Position numbers and translations under genes: made by a program. Below are positions 17,597-26,806 of a DNA stretch of 64,000 bases, piece by piece. Location of the stretch: positions 38,410-102,409 of the forward strand of contig NZ_CALPDH010000023.1 of assembly GCF_943193215.1 (NCBI RefSeq), given 5' to 3'. A model generated the notes under the pieces. It saw nothing but the letters and a program-made list of their open reading frames with translations. It had not been told where the DNA came from and did not search any database. The DNA comes from Acetatifactor aquisgranensis (GTDB lineage: Bacteria > Bacillota > Clostridia > Lachnospirales > Lachnospiraceae). Position 1 is the first letter of the stretch. Every line of letters begins with the position of its first letter.

Positions 17597-19405
17597 TTAC
17601 CCTATCAGCACTTCCTTTCCCCGGAATGCAAAACCATACTTTCGGATCCGTTCTGCCAGAATGCCCTTAGCCTCCAGGCTTGCCGCATATTTCATGCTTT
17701 CAATCTGCTCCAGCGCTGACCGCACCGTATCTTCCAGCGTCTTCTCACCGTCCTCCGGGTCATGAACCTTAAATTCCAGGATAATGGCATCTTTTTCATC
17801 GCCATTCACAGCCGAAGCGTCTTTTTTGCCGCAAGGCTCCAACAGCACATCGTACCTTCCAAAACCGCTTTCCCTATTGGAAGTGACGGTATACTGCCCT
17901 TTTAAATCCACCAGCAGTCCCAACACAAAACCATGATAGAACTTTGATAATAGAATCGTCTCTTCGATTCTATTATAGAACCGCTCCGGCTCCTTGGCCT
18001 CTGAAGGCCTGTTGCCGCTGTCGAAAAAGCTGAATGTGCTCAAGGCCACCCTGTTCATATAGTGGTTCATCTCCCGGAGGTTCCCTTTCAGCAATGCGTT
18101 CACGAATCCATTATAAGCCGGGGTATAATCCCTGAACCACCCTCTTATCATCTCTTCAAACATGGAACGAACCTCCCTGTTGGTCAGGGACAGATCATAT
18201 TCCTGCCTGCCGCTCTCTGCATCAAAGACCATGGAATCCGCGCGCAGATAGCCGCTGGCCAGAAGCAGGCTCCAGACCGCGCTGCGTTTATAATCCAGCT
18301 GGTCAAAAACAATCTGCTCATCCAGCGTCGTATGATAGCCCTCACCTTTCAGCAGGCCTTCCATCACTATTTTTACTTCGGGGTCACCCTCACGAATCAG
18401 TTTCCCTGCCAGACTGTTGGAACTGGTATTTGCCCAATAGGCCGCCAGTTTTCCCTTGTTCAGGAAATTCAGGATGGACCAGGGGTTATAGATGTTCCGT
18501 TTCCCCCCAAATACAAAACCGTCATACCAGTTCTTCACATCTGCCTTTCTGTCTCCCAGCCCGCACTCCTCCAGTGCCGCAAAAACTTCTTCCTCTGTAA
18601 AACCAAAGGAATCCGCATATTTATCAGAGGTAGTGGTCACCACTTCCAGATTGTTCAAATCTGAGAACAGAGACTCCTTGCTAATCCGCGTGATTCCGGT
18701 CATGATTGCCCTGTCCAGATAAGGATTCGTCTTGAACGTTGCGTTGAACAGGCTTCTGATAAAGCCGACCAGTTCCTTCCAGTAACCATTCACATACGCC
18801 TCCTGCATGGGTGTGTCATATTCGTCCAGCAGAATGATGACTTTCTTTCCATAATACCGCGAAAGATAGTTCGACAGGGCGTTCAGGGAATCGGATGCGA
18901 TGTAATCCTCCATTTCTGTAGATACCTTGTGGAATCTTTCCTTTTCATCCGCATTCAGGCAATCGCCCTCCAATAGATAACCGAACTTATTGTACTGGTT
19001 CGTGATTATCTGGCATATCTTTTTCCTGGCATTGGAAAAGGATATCTCCTTTACATTCGCAAAGGAAAGGCTGATAACGGGATATGTCCCCTGTAGCTGC
19101 CTGTATTTGTAATCCCCTTCCGGAGGATTTTCCCCTCCCAGAGAATTTTCTCCGTCAGAGGATTTTTCCTCCCAGATGGCAAGCCCCTGGAACAGGTCGC
19201 CCCGGTTTGCATATTCCAGGGAAAAGAACTGCTCCAGCATGCTCATGTTCAGGGTCTTGCCGAAGCGTCTGGGGCGGGTGATCAAGGTGACGGCATCCCC
19301 GTTTTCCCACCATTCCTTGATAAACCTTATTTTATCCACATAAAAAAGATTGTTTTGAATCAACTGCGAGAAATCCTGATGTCCGATGCCGACTGTCCTT
19401 GCCAT
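17597..19405 (-). CDS. AAA-ATPase-like protein with C-terminal PD-(D/E)XK nuclease domain
   Basis: This 602-residue protein belongs to the AAA-ATPase_like/PDDEXK_9 (formerly DUF1703) family. The N-terminus has YVDKIRFIKEWW and a Walker A-like TRPRRFGKTLNMSML; Walker B is KKVIILLDEYDTPM. The mid domain has YNPWSILNFLNKGKLAAYWANTSSN. The C-terminal nuclease core is FGRYDVLLEP...DAIILEFKV...ALEQIESMKYAASL. CAGGAGGG lies 7 nt before the ATG. Cellular function is unknown; these genes are often multicopy in gut anaerobes. Four related sequences lie in this window (11430, 17202, 19489 and 56075). Confidence 0.85.
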   Translation of the reverse strand: MARTVGIGHQDFSQLIQNNLFYVDKIRFIKEWWENGDAVTLITRPRRFGKTLNMSMLEQFFSLEYANRGDLFQGLAIWEEKSSDGENSLGGENPPEGDYKYRQLQGTYPVISLSFANVKEISFSNARKKICQIITNQYNKFGYLLEGDCLNADEKERFHKVSTEMEDYIASDSLNALSNYLSRYYGKKVIILLDEYDTPMQEAYVNGYWKELVGFIRSLFNATFKTNPYLDRAIMTGITRISKESLFSDLNNLEVVTTTSDKYADSFGFTEEEVFAALEECGLGDRKADVKNWYDGFVFGGKRNIYNPWSILNFLNKGKLAAYWANTSSNSLAGKLIREGDPEVKIVMEGLLKGEGYHTTLDEQIVFDQLDYKRSAVWSLLLASGYLRADSMVFDAESGRQEYDLSLTNREVRSMFEEMIRGWFRDYTPAYNGFVNALLKGNLREMNHYMNRVALSTFSFFDSGNRPSEAKEPERFYNRIEETILLSKFYHGFVLGLLVDLKGQYTVTSNRESGFGRYDVLLEPCGKKDASAVNGDEKDAIILEFKVHDPEDGEKTLEDTVRSALEQIESMKYAASLEAKGILAERIRKYGFAFRGKEVLIG

Positions 19406-19488
19406 GCTGCGCCCTCCTGTGGTTTGTTAATAGGAAAATGCAGGAATCTGTTGTGTTTAATTCTAGCATTTTATGAGGAAACGGGCAA

Positions 19489-19637
19489 TTACTTTTTATC
19501 GGTTGCGTCCTGGCAGTAATGGCCAGGGATATTCCGCCTGTTGCGGGGCATCGGCACCTTGCCTGTTCCGCCGCTTTTTGGCTCCAGCATAACATCGTAG
19601 TATCTTCCAAACGGCCAATGCCCACTACATGCGCCAT
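19489..19637 (-). pseudogene. Second remnant of an AAA-ATPase/PD-(D/E)XK gene
   Basis: CAGGAGGGCACAGC-ATG reproduces the leader of the 17597 gene almost exactly, and the frame starts MAHVVGIG. It then jumps into another frame reading FGRYYDVMLEPKSGG, which matches the nuclease-domain start FGRYDVLLEP. About 500 codons are missing in between. This shows a copy that lost nearly all of its body. Confidence 0.7.
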
Positions 19638-19772
19638 GCTGTGCCCTCCTGGGATGAAAAGGATTTGTTTGATGATAGCTTGGCACATTCGGGCTATGCG
19701 TCCATTCGTTTTTTCCTATCGGAGGTTCCATAACGTGGACAGATTGTGTTGTATAAATGCAAAACCATTGTA

Positions 19773-19903
19773 TCAGATATGATACTCGCGGAACAGTTTC
19801 TGTTGGAACTGTGCATCTGTGGCTGAGCGGAGCAGGTTCTCCTGTCTACCCTCTGTGAGAAGAAGCTGTATCAGCTTGTTTGTTCTCCTATAATTTGTTT
19901 CAA
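19773..19903 (-). pseudogene. C-terminal gene fragment of unknown family
   Basis: An open frame reads ...ETNYRRTNKLIQLLLTEGRQENLLRSATDAQFQQKLFREYHI and then stops. It has the look of the helical C-terminal tail of a larger protein. There is no room for a full gene, because the glycosyltransferase stop lies directly upstream. The partial gene at 63872-64000 ends in a loosely similar way. I cannot name the family. Confidence 0.35.
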
Positions 19904-21223
19904 TCAATATTTACATATCATCTCTCCAGCTATTCCCATTTCAAACAATTGTTCTGCAATATCCTTTGAATTCAACTTATTTGCTACCACATAAAAAGCA
20001 TCTCCATAAGTTTGTACTGCAACTTTTGGATCTAATACCCGGTACCCCCATTTTTCCGTATTCCACAAGTCTTCCGCATTATCTGTCAAACACACAATTC
20101 TGCACTCTGCGGACTGTAGGTACTTCAATGCCGACTCCCCTCTTTGTCCACACCCAAACAAGACTACCTGCTGTCCTACTGGCAGATTGGTAATCTGATT
20201 CAAAAATCGGCTTAAATAATTATTATGCTCTCTTATTGCCATGGCCTCCTGTTCAATCTTTTTCGCGATTTTTTCCGGAGATTGTGTTATCATCTCGGAA
20301 ACATCATTTAACCACTCCATATCCGCAAAAGAATCCAAAATATTCCTGTCCTTTATTAGTTCTTCCTGATACCGCTGAAACAATTCCTGCCGATAAGGTT
20401 CTTGCAGATAACGCATATTGCCGAGAAAGTCCAGATATTTCCACTGATATGCATTATGCCATATATATCTATTCCTTATATTACGTTTTTGAAGTTCATG
20501 ATACAGAAAGTTGTGCTCTTCAGCTATCACAATCGTCTTTTTACAATCGTGCATGGAAGATTCCGGATTATCCGTTCTATACAAATATACTGGTAAATCT
20601 AAATGAAATGAAGTTTCGGCCAAAACACTGGTCAAAAACCGAAAAGACATATCCTGATAGGATGCTCCTGGCGATTCATTCATCTGTATCTTTTCACGTT
20701 CTAAAAAGTCTTTTTTAAAAATCCCAGTCCAGTACCTCGGTATGACTCCAAATTCCTCCGGATGCCGCCTATTCTCCATCAAATGATTATAGTCTTTATC
20801 TGGGTACATTTTTGTAACGCTCCGAAACCGTTTCCCATTCACATCAAAAAAACAAGTATAATCTGCATTCACAAAATCAGGAGAATATCGTACAGCTATG
20901 TTATACAACTTTTCCAACATATAAACCTCATACATGTCGTCTGATTCCAACACAGAAATATATTTCCCTCTTGCCTCTTTGATTCCACGATTCACCTTAT
21001 GCCCATAGCTGGTATTCGAATCTTCAATTATCCGTATTCTGGTATCTTTTTCGGCATATTCCTGCAAGATTTGGGGAGAAGCATCCGAACTTCCACCATC
21101 CATACATAGAATCTCTATGTCCACCAAAGACTGTGTTATTACACTCTCCATACACTCTCTTAAATACTTTTCTGCATTATGTACCGTAACGATTACCGAA
21201 ACTTTTATACTTTTATTTTTCAT
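19904..21223 (-). CDS. Family 2 glycosyltransferase with C-terminal Rossmann-like module
   Basis: This 439-residue protein has a GT-A domain at about 5-230 (VSVIVTVHNAEKYLRECMESVITQS, MDGGSSDASPQIL, metal-binding SDD in VLESDDMYE). Residues about 350-438 are the recurrent module (VVLFGCGQRGESALKYL...IVCLTDNAE...GYRVLDP). It is the last gene of the AT-rich cluster in reading order. AGGGTGA precedes the ATG, and the next gene ends 12 nt away, so they are probably cotranscribed. Donor and acceptor sugars are unknown. Confidence 0.85.
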   Translation of the reverse strand: MKNKSIKVSVIVTVHNAEKYLRECMESVITQSLVDIEILCMDGGSSDASPQILQEYAEKDTRIRIIEDSNTSYGHKVNRGIKEARGKYISVLESDDMYEVYMLEKLYNIAVRYSPDFVNADYTCFFDVNGKRFRSVTKMYPDKDYNHLMENRRHPEEFGVIPRYWTGIFKKDFLEREKIQMNESPGASYQDMSFRFLTSVLAETSFHLDLPVYLYRTDNPESSMHDCKKTIVIAEEHNFLYHELQKRNIRNRYIWHNAYQWKYLDFLGNMRYLQEPYRQELFQRYQEELIKDRNILDSFADMEWLNDVSEMITQSPEKIAKKIEQEAMAIREHNNYLSRFLNQITNLPVGQQVVLFGCGQRGESALKYLQSAECRIVCLTDNAEDLWNTEKWGYRVLDPKVAVQTYGDAFYVVANKLNSKDIAEQLFEMGIAGEMICKY

Positions 21224-21235
21224 TCCATTTTCACC

Positions 21236-22639
21236 CTATTTATCTGGTTGATTAAGGAATAGGATTGGCAATTCTTTAATCCTATAGTCATGCTGCACAA
21301 TCCAAACTGTCAGGAGACGTTCCGCAAAAAATCCCAAAATCCTTTTGCTGTAATCATCCCATGATTCCTTTATCTCAACTTTTTCAACCGCTTCCAGCAA
21401 AATCGGGAAAAGCCATTCACAATATGCGTCCATAATTTCCTTTGAAGCGATAAACATATTGCAAGGATACAGCATATGACCGTTCATAACATATTGGAAC
21501 GCCCGATAATCTTCTTTGTTTTCTTGAATAATATCACATAGCGTCTCGTATGTATTGTCCAACGCTTCTCCGCATACCTGATACCGCATGACTTCCAAAA
21601 CAGATAATCTGCCAGTATCATATGCTTCAGCAACTATGATATCATAATGTTCCAACAAAACCTGAACCTCAAAATCCTGGAGCATCCATTCCTTATTAAC
21701 AGCAGAGCGGAATAATCTTCTATAATGGTTCAGTCCCACATATTCCGATGCATCATTCTTCCATATCCAATACAGCGCCGTACATTCATTGATTTTATCA
21801 TTGAGCGCCGATATATTATCCCCTTCCTCATCTCCCTGATAACCCAAATCTACTTTACCCAGCCTCCCCGCATGAATCGGTTTGTAAGGCTTTCCATTAA
21901 CAGGGCTGAATTTTTTATGTGTCACCTGATATATGCATACATCTTTTTTCTTTCTGCTTGCTCCCAACAAATGCAATCCCTGAATATTAAAAACCTGTAT
22001 CCTATCGACCCAGGCTTCTTTGGGAAGATTGTTATGTGACTTTTCTGATGCTGCAATTGCATGATGGCTTCTCTGCAATATCTGTGTCCATCCCTTTGCA
22101 ACAGCATCCTTTTCAGTAATTAAAAAGTCATATTCCTCTGACAAGCTATCCATATCCGCATATGCCTTTCGATATCTGTGTTCCACGAAATCATAAATTT
22201 GTGTATTCGTATACAGAATATCTAAAGTAAATTTCTTGTCAGCTATATTCCAATAACTGTTTATTTCAAGAATTCCTCCCACATCCAAAACATTGCGAAT
22301 TCCGTAGTTTATACATATTTCTTTCGCACTATTCCGCAACGCATTGTCCGTACTTCTTTCTTCTTGAAGAAACCCTTTCCACCCCAGTATCTTCCCATAC
22401 TCAACCCCATACCAGAACAACAGTTGGTATGCAATTTCATCAAAATACAGTTCTGATGAAATAACCACATAATCGTATTTTATTTCTGACAATTTCTCGG
22501 GGCCATATACCTTCTTCCCAAATATCCTACATTCCTGCTTTTCTGTATCACTATCAATCAAACAGCAAATGTCCTCCAAACAGATTCTATGAATATTTTT
22601 TTCCAGGCTTTTACCTGCTCCCCAAATAACAATCCGCAT
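21236..22639 (-). CDS. DUF4422 glycosyltransferase with N-terminal Rossmann-like module
   Basis: In this 467-residue protein residues 1-90 are the module (MRIVIWGAGKSLEKNIHRICLEDICCLIDSD). Residues about 215-467 are DUF4422, a glycosyltransferase-like domain of capsule loci (VCIYQVTHKKFSPVNGKPYKPIHAGRLG, ALYWIWKNDASEYVGLNHYRRLF, YPCNMFIASKEIMDAYCEWLFPILLE). The middle part (120-210) is weakly methyltransferase-like (INYGIRNVLDVGGILEIN) and unassigned. It lies between two GT2 genes with short spacing. Confidence 0.8.
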   Translation of the reverse strand: MRIVIWGAGKSLEKNIHRICLEDICCLIDSDTEKQECRIFGKKVYGPEKLSEIKYDYVVISSELYFDEIAYQLLFWYGVEYGKILGWKGFLQEERSTDNALRNSAKEICINYGIRNVLDVGGILEINSYWNIADKKFTLDILYTNTQIYDFVEHRYRKAYADMDSLSEEYDFLITEKDAVAKGWTQILQRSHHAIAASEKSHNNLPKEAWVDRIQVFNIQGLHLLGASRKKKDVCIYQVTHKKFSPVNGKPYKPIHAGRLGKVDLGYQGDEEGDNISALNDKINECTALYWIWKNDASEYVGLNHYRRLFRSAVNKEWMLQDFEVQVLLEHYDIIVAEAYDTGRLSVLEVMRYQVCGEALDNTYETLCDIIQENKEDYRAFQYVMNGHMLYPCNMFIASKEIMDAYCEWLFPILLEAVEKVEIKESWDDYSKRILGFFAERLLTVWIVQHDYRIKELPILFLNQPDK

Positions 22640-22665
22640 TTTTGCCCCACCATTCAGCCATCAAC

Positions 22666-23553
22666 TTACAATCTTCCTGTCTTTCCTTTATAAAAATCCC
22701 GGATCCCAAACCATATGTATTTTCTTTTTTCTCTGTCAGGCTCATGGAAAAAATTATCTTTGAATATCTGCCATGTTTTCATGAAAGTATTGCTATGAAT
22801 ACAATCCTGATGCTTCTTTATAAAATATAATTGATTTCTTGTCAAATAATAGGTTTTATACAGGCCACCCATTTTTCCGCCACTTCCGCCTATCTTATGC
22901 CACATTTTCGCTTCCGGAACATATTTGATTTTTATGTTCTCTTTCCCAAACCTTACACTCCAATCAGTATCCTCATAATACAGATAATAGTTTTCGTCCA
23001 GCATTCCGCATTTTTGAATGATGTTCTTATGTATCAACATACAGCAACCACACGCAAAGCTTACTTCCTGTACGATACCATCCCCCCCTTTCATGGTATG
23101 GTAGGAATCTCCGTTCACATAATCTATTCCTCCACCCGCATACCATATTTTCATATATCTTTTATCAGAATATATTTTGGGCACTGTTACCACATTACTG
23201 TCAGCTTCCCTTATCAATTTCTCAATTAAACTTGAATCTATCGCTGTATCCACGTTCAAAAGCATCACATAATCTGTCCCCTGTCCAATAGCATACTTTA
23301 TCCCGATATTATTTGCCTTTGCAAACCCATAGTTTTTATTACATGCAATCACTTCAATCTCCGGATAATTCTCTTTTAGGAACTTCACAGAATCATCTTC
23401 TGAGCAATTGTCAACTATCAAAACAGACATATTAGAATATGTTTGTTTTTTAAGACTCCCTATACAATTATCCAAAAATTTTCTGCCATTATAGTTAACA
23501 AGTATCACTGTAACTTTTTCCGAATATTTTATACTGTTCACTTTATCTCCCAA
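22666..23553 (-). CDS. Family 2 glycosyltransferase (rhamnosyltransferase-like)
   Basis: This 295-residue protein has a single GT-A domain: VILVNYNGRKFLDNCIGSLKKQTYSN, VDNCSEDDSVKFLKENYP, NYGFAKANNIGIKYA and MLLNVDTAI in the metal site position. Further motifs GCCMLIHKNII and YYLYYEDTDWSVRFGKENIKI fit the WbbL/rhamnosyltransferase group. It is one of the few island enzymes without the Rossmann-like module. It is 10 nt from the next gene upstream. Confidence 0.85.
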   Translation of the reverse strand: MGDKVNSIKYSEKVTVILVNYNGRKFLDNCIGSLKKQTYSNMSVLIVDNCSEDDSVKFLKENYPEIEVIACNKNYGFAKANNIGIKYAIGQGTDYVMLLNVDTAIDSSLIEKLIREADSNVVTVPKIYSDKRYMKIWYAGGGIDYVNGDSYHTMKGGDGIVQEVSFACGCCMLIHKNIIQKCGMLDENYYLYYEDTDWSVRFGKENIKIKYVPEAKMWHKIGGSGGKMGGLYKTYYLTRNQLYFIKKHQDCIHSNTFMKTWQIFKDNFFHEPDREKRKYIWFGIRDFYKGKTGRL

Positions 23554-23562
23554 TGTTTCGAC

Positions 23563-24063
23563 TTATTGTATCAATAACTCATTTACAATATCCCTAAAAG
23601 AAATAATCGGGCAATTTACTTTCCCCCTCAACTGTTCCTTGATTTCTTCAAAATCATGAATTGCCGTCACAATTACTGCATCTGCCATAGGTAACACATC
23701 AGATGGTTTATACATTTTTATACCATCCAAATACTCTCGCGAAAGCCTATCGATTCCATAAGCCACCTGAATCTCTCTATCTGTCAGCTCTACGTATAAG
23801 CGCTCACCGATTAAAGACATTCCATATATCGCAACAGACATATACTTATTCTTTTTCAGCCATTCAGCAATAAACTGACCATTCTGCGCCGCCTCTATCC
23901 ATTGGGCCATCAGCTTATATAAATCCGAATATTTATTTACATTCTTTTTCTCAGAATATAGCTGTCTTTTTGTCTTTAGCAGTACACATGCCAGACCAAC
24001 GGCCAATATAGTCTGCCACATCAATATGCAACTATGCTTTCGTTTCATCATATAATACCTCAA
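23563..24063 (-). CDS. Membrane-anchored stand-alone Rossmann-like module protein
   Basis: This 166-residue protein has an N-terminal hydrophobic segment (ILMWQTILAVGLACVLL), a charged linker, and then the module alone (MSVAIYGMSLIGERLYVELTDREIQVAYGIDRLS...AVIVTAIHDFEEIKEQL...CPIISFRDIV). It is a clear paralogue of the product at 25149-25628, from which it is separated by one GT gene. No catalytic domain is present. It may be a regulatory or nucleotide-sugar-binding partner of the neighbouring enzymes (inference). Start is uncertain among three closely spaced ATGs. Confidence 0.6.
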   Translation of the reverse strand: MRYYMMKRKHSCILMWQTILAVGLACVLLKTKRQLYSEKKNVNKYSDLYKLMAQWIEAAQNGQFIAEWLKKNKYMSVAIYGMSLIGERLYVELTDREIQVAYGIDRLSREYLDGIKMYKPSDVLPMADAVIVTAIHDFEEIKEQLRGKVNCPIISFRDIVNELLIQ

Positions 24064-24085
24064 ATTGCTTTCTTAAAATCCTGCT

Positions 24086-25111
24086 CTATAACCTCTCTTT
24101 TACCATTTTCCTCAATCTTTTGACAACTACTTCTTCACTATTATGCCTGCGGATAAATTCAAATGCCTTTTCGCCTTTCTCCCGATTGACTGCCACTCCA
24201 TTCTCATATGCCGCTTTCATTACAGTTTTTAGTCTATGATAATGATCCTCCCTGCCTGAATAATCATATATATACAAAAAATCCTGTCCTTTAAAATCCT
24301 GTGCCATGGCATTTGCAGAGACAATAACGGTTCTTTTATTTGAAAATGCAGCTATCATCGCTCCCGAATTCATACTGCTCTTCAAATCATATGGCAATAC
24401 CATAACATCTCCTTTTTGGATTTCCTGGCATACCGCATAGTCAGAAAGACATTCCCATCTCAACCTTATTTCTGCCCCCAAACTTATCTCATTTATTTTT
24501 TTCGCATATTCTGCGCTACATGGCTTTCCAATAATATGCAATTGACAATTAGGCAAATCCAAATCTCGGAACACCTTAATAAGCAGTTCAATATTTTTAT
24601 ACGGAGAGACAGTACCCTGAAATACAAACTTGAAAGCCCCCTCTTCTTCATACTGGTTTCCTTTTGCCCACTTAATCTGTCTCATATAATCCACATGGGG
24701 AACATAAAACTTTTTATCCGTTTTAGATAAATATTCTTTCAAATACTTAGCACTACTATAAGAGTGTAGAATAATAACATCACTGACCCTGGCAATAAAC
24801 CTCATTTTTTTCCTTATTTCCTTAAGTTCCTGCGCTGTCCCGCCCGAATCATGCGGCATGCGGTTATGAAATACCCATATAATTTTTATACCCAGCAGTT
24901 TATACCACAATAACTGTTTTATTTTTTCATTATCCAAGTTGTATTCTATCCAGTTCAGAACAACTGCTTTCGTATTTAACAGTACAAGAATATTATCTTC
25001 CGCCATAGCAGGGGATATCACCTTATATAGCTTCCCCCAACATTTTTTCATGTTTTCTATATATGCATTCAATCCCAAAAAGGGGTCATAAATTATATAA
25101 TCCTCGTGCAT
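24086..25111 (-). CDS. GT-B glycosyltransferase (family 4-like)
   Basis: This protein of about 341 residues has GT4 features: FKFVFQGTVSPYKNIELLIKVFRDLDLPNCQLHIIGK and DVMVLPYDLKSSMNSGAMIAAFSNKRTVIVS, where the usual E-x7-E is replaced by a Ser/Asn-rich stretch. The N-terminal domain holds WVFHNRMPHDSGG. I start it at 25111 (MHEDYIIYDPF), with GAGGG 8 nt upstream and 37 nt after the previous stop. A longer frame to 25195 would overlap that gene. It lacks the Rossmann-like module. Confidence 0.8.
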   Translation of the reverse strand: MHEDYIIYDPFLGLNAYIENMKKCWGKLYKVISPAMAEDNILVLLNTKAVVLNWIEYNLDNEKIKQLLWYKLLGIKIIWVFHNRMPHDSGGTAQELKEIRKKMRFIARVSDVIILHSYSSAKYLKEYLSKTDKKFYVPHVDYMRQIKWAKGNQYEEEGAFKFVFQGTVSPYKNIELLIKVFRDLDLPNCQLHIIGKPCSAEYAKKINEISLGAEIRLRWECLSDYAVCQEIQKGDVMVLPYDLKSSMNSGAMIAAFSNKRTVIVSANAMAQDFKGQDFLYIYDYSGREDHYHRLKTVMKAAYENGVAVNREKGEKAFEFIRRHNSEEVVVKRLRKMVKERL

Positions 25112-25148
25112 CTGCCAATCCCTCGCCTTAATGTTGAACTTGACAACC

Positions 25149-25628
25149 TTACAAATTTCCCAAAACATCATCCAATGATATGATTGGGCAATCAATTTTC
25201 GACGCTAATTGCTTTTCAATATCATCAAAATAATATATCGCAGTCACAATAATCGCATCAACCTTTTCCAACTCCGCGTCTGGTGGAATTACCTTAACTC
25301 CGCAGGCAATCTTATCGGCATTCTTATCAATTGCATACTTAACTGTTATCTCCGTCTCCCGCAAATCCCGCAGTAAATGTTCACCCAAATAATGCATGCC
25401 GTATATGGCTATTTCCCTAAAGCCGTTTCTTAAAAAAAAGTCCTGAATCTGGTGATTGTCTTGTTTTTGCTGCAGCCACAAGTCAAAAGTATTTATTATA
25501 CACTGATTCTTAGTATACTTTTCGTCTAACAACGATAACTTATTAGCCAAACATATTTTTCCTAAAATTTTTCCTAATGTAAAAGCAACAATACCTACAA
25601 ACACACTACTAAAAACTCTTTTCATCAA
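25149..25628 (-). CDS. Membrane-anchored stand-alone Rossmann-like module protein (paralogue)
   Basis: This 159-residue protein has an N-terminal membrane segment (FVGIVAFTLGKILGKICLA) and then the module (REIAIYGMHYLGEHLLRDLRETEITVKYAIDKNAD...AIIVTAIYYFDDIEKQLASKIDCPIISLDDVL). It matches the 23563 protein across its length. The pair brackets a GT4 gene. The presence of two suggests a structural or sensory role rather than chemistry; function is unknown. Confidence 0.6.
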   Translation of the reverse strand: MMKRVFSSVFVGIVAFTLGKILGKICLANKLSLLDEKYTKNQCIINTFDLWLQQKQDNHQIQDFFLRNGFREIAIYGMHYLGEHLLRDLRETEITVKYAIDKNADKIACGVKVIPPDAELEKVDAIIVTAIYYFDDIEKQLASKIDCPIISLDDVLGNL

Positions 25629-25652
25629 TTACCTCCACGCTTAACAGAAGCT

Positions 25653-26789
25653 TTAAGATTTTAGTAATTCGAGTATATATTTAAAATATACAAAACCATC
25701 CTTTTCAACAATTTCATCAGGTAAAATATGTATTTTGAAAGACAGTCCCCACTGTTCTGCCCTCCCTAACAGCCGTTCCTCTAAGCCTGCAACACTATAG
25801 TATCTGCTCATAGGCAATGCATCCCTGCAGTCCGTCCGAATGACCTCAAGACTATTTGAATCCGCCAAACCTGTCATATAATTACTGGGAGACACCATAG
25901 ATAATTGTTTTTCATGTAAATATAGAGGGCATATAAAAGCCTTTCCTCCTACTTTTAATATCCGCGAAATTTCCTTAACAATCCTGATGTCTAAATCACC
26001 TGGAAAAGTCTCGAAAGACGATTGTATCGAAACAGCTGTTACCGAACTATCCTCAAAATCTGTACTGGAAGCGTCTCCCTGTATATAGTAATTCAAGTAA
26101 TTATATCGGCTTGCGCTAATATCAATAGAATATGCCCTAATATCCTCATGCTCGCGCAAAAATTTCGCAAACGGACTGCTTCCCCCTGCCATATCAATGA
26201 ATATACTGTGCTCGTCCCATTTCATCCTCTTTAACAGTTGATATGCACAAAAGTGTTCCATCAGCTTTCTTCTATACCGTCTGCTATGCTTTTTGTTATA
26301 CAAAATACCTGCATCAAATTTATCTTCGAATTCATTAAACTTTTCTTCATCAAACCATGTTACATATTTATATGGATAACGCTGAATTATCTCGTTTGTA
26401 ATATTCTCTAACACCTCTGCATTAATATCCGGAACTCCAGGAGCTTCTTTATATCTGTTCACTGCTTCATAAAAATCTTGCTCCAAGATGGCTATAAAAT
26501 CTTTCCCCTCCTCAAATCCCATATCCTTAAGCTGGGATATGATATGTGGGGAATAGCCTACTCCGATTAATATATACCAGTCTCCGGAAACCTCTGCCGG
26601 AGGCAATACAGCATGGTCATGAAATACTTTATGCCATTTGTTTTCATCATTATCTACAAAAGCACTGATTTCTATCCCTGCATTATCTGCTATTTCAAAA
26701 GCTTCATCTGCCTTTTTGCCGGTACCCCAAATACAAATTTTGCGATTCCGAGAAGCGCGACGAATATATTCAAGAAATTCTTCTTTCAT
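25653..26789 (-). CDS. SAM-dependent methyltransferase with N-terminal Rossmann-like module
   Basis: In this 378-residue protein residues about 15-105 are the module (KICIWGTGKKADEAFEIADNAGIEISAFVDNDENKWHKVFHDHAVLPPAE). Residues about 185-320 look like a class I methyltransferase (IFIDMAGGSSPFAKFLREHEDIRAYSID, then DFEDSSVTAVSIQSSFETF and EISRILKVGGKAFICPLY). The glycine-rich SAM motif is slightly unusual (DMAGGSSPF). It sits between the stand-alone module gene and the deacetylase-like gene. Confidence 0.75.
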   Translation of the reverse strand: MKEEFLEYIRRASRNRKICIWGTGKKADEAFEIADNAGIEISAFVDNDENKWHKVFHDHAVLPPAEVSGDWYILIGVGYSPHIISQLKDMGFEEGKDFIAILEQDFYEAVNRYKEAPGVPDINAEVLENITNEIIQRYPYKYVTWFDEEKFNEFEDKFDAGILYNKKHSRRYRRKLMEHFCAYQLLKRMKWDEHSIFIDMAGGSSPFAKFLREHEDIRAYSIDISASRYNYLNYYIQGDASSTDFEDSSVTAVSIQSSFETFPGDLDIRIVKEISRILKVGGKAFICPLYLHEKQLSMVSPSNYMTGLADSNSLEVIRTDCRDALPMSRYYSVAGLEERLLGRAEQWGLSFKIHILPDEIVEKDGFVYFKYILELLKS

Positions 26790-26806
26790 TTTCTCTCCCT
26801 ATATTT

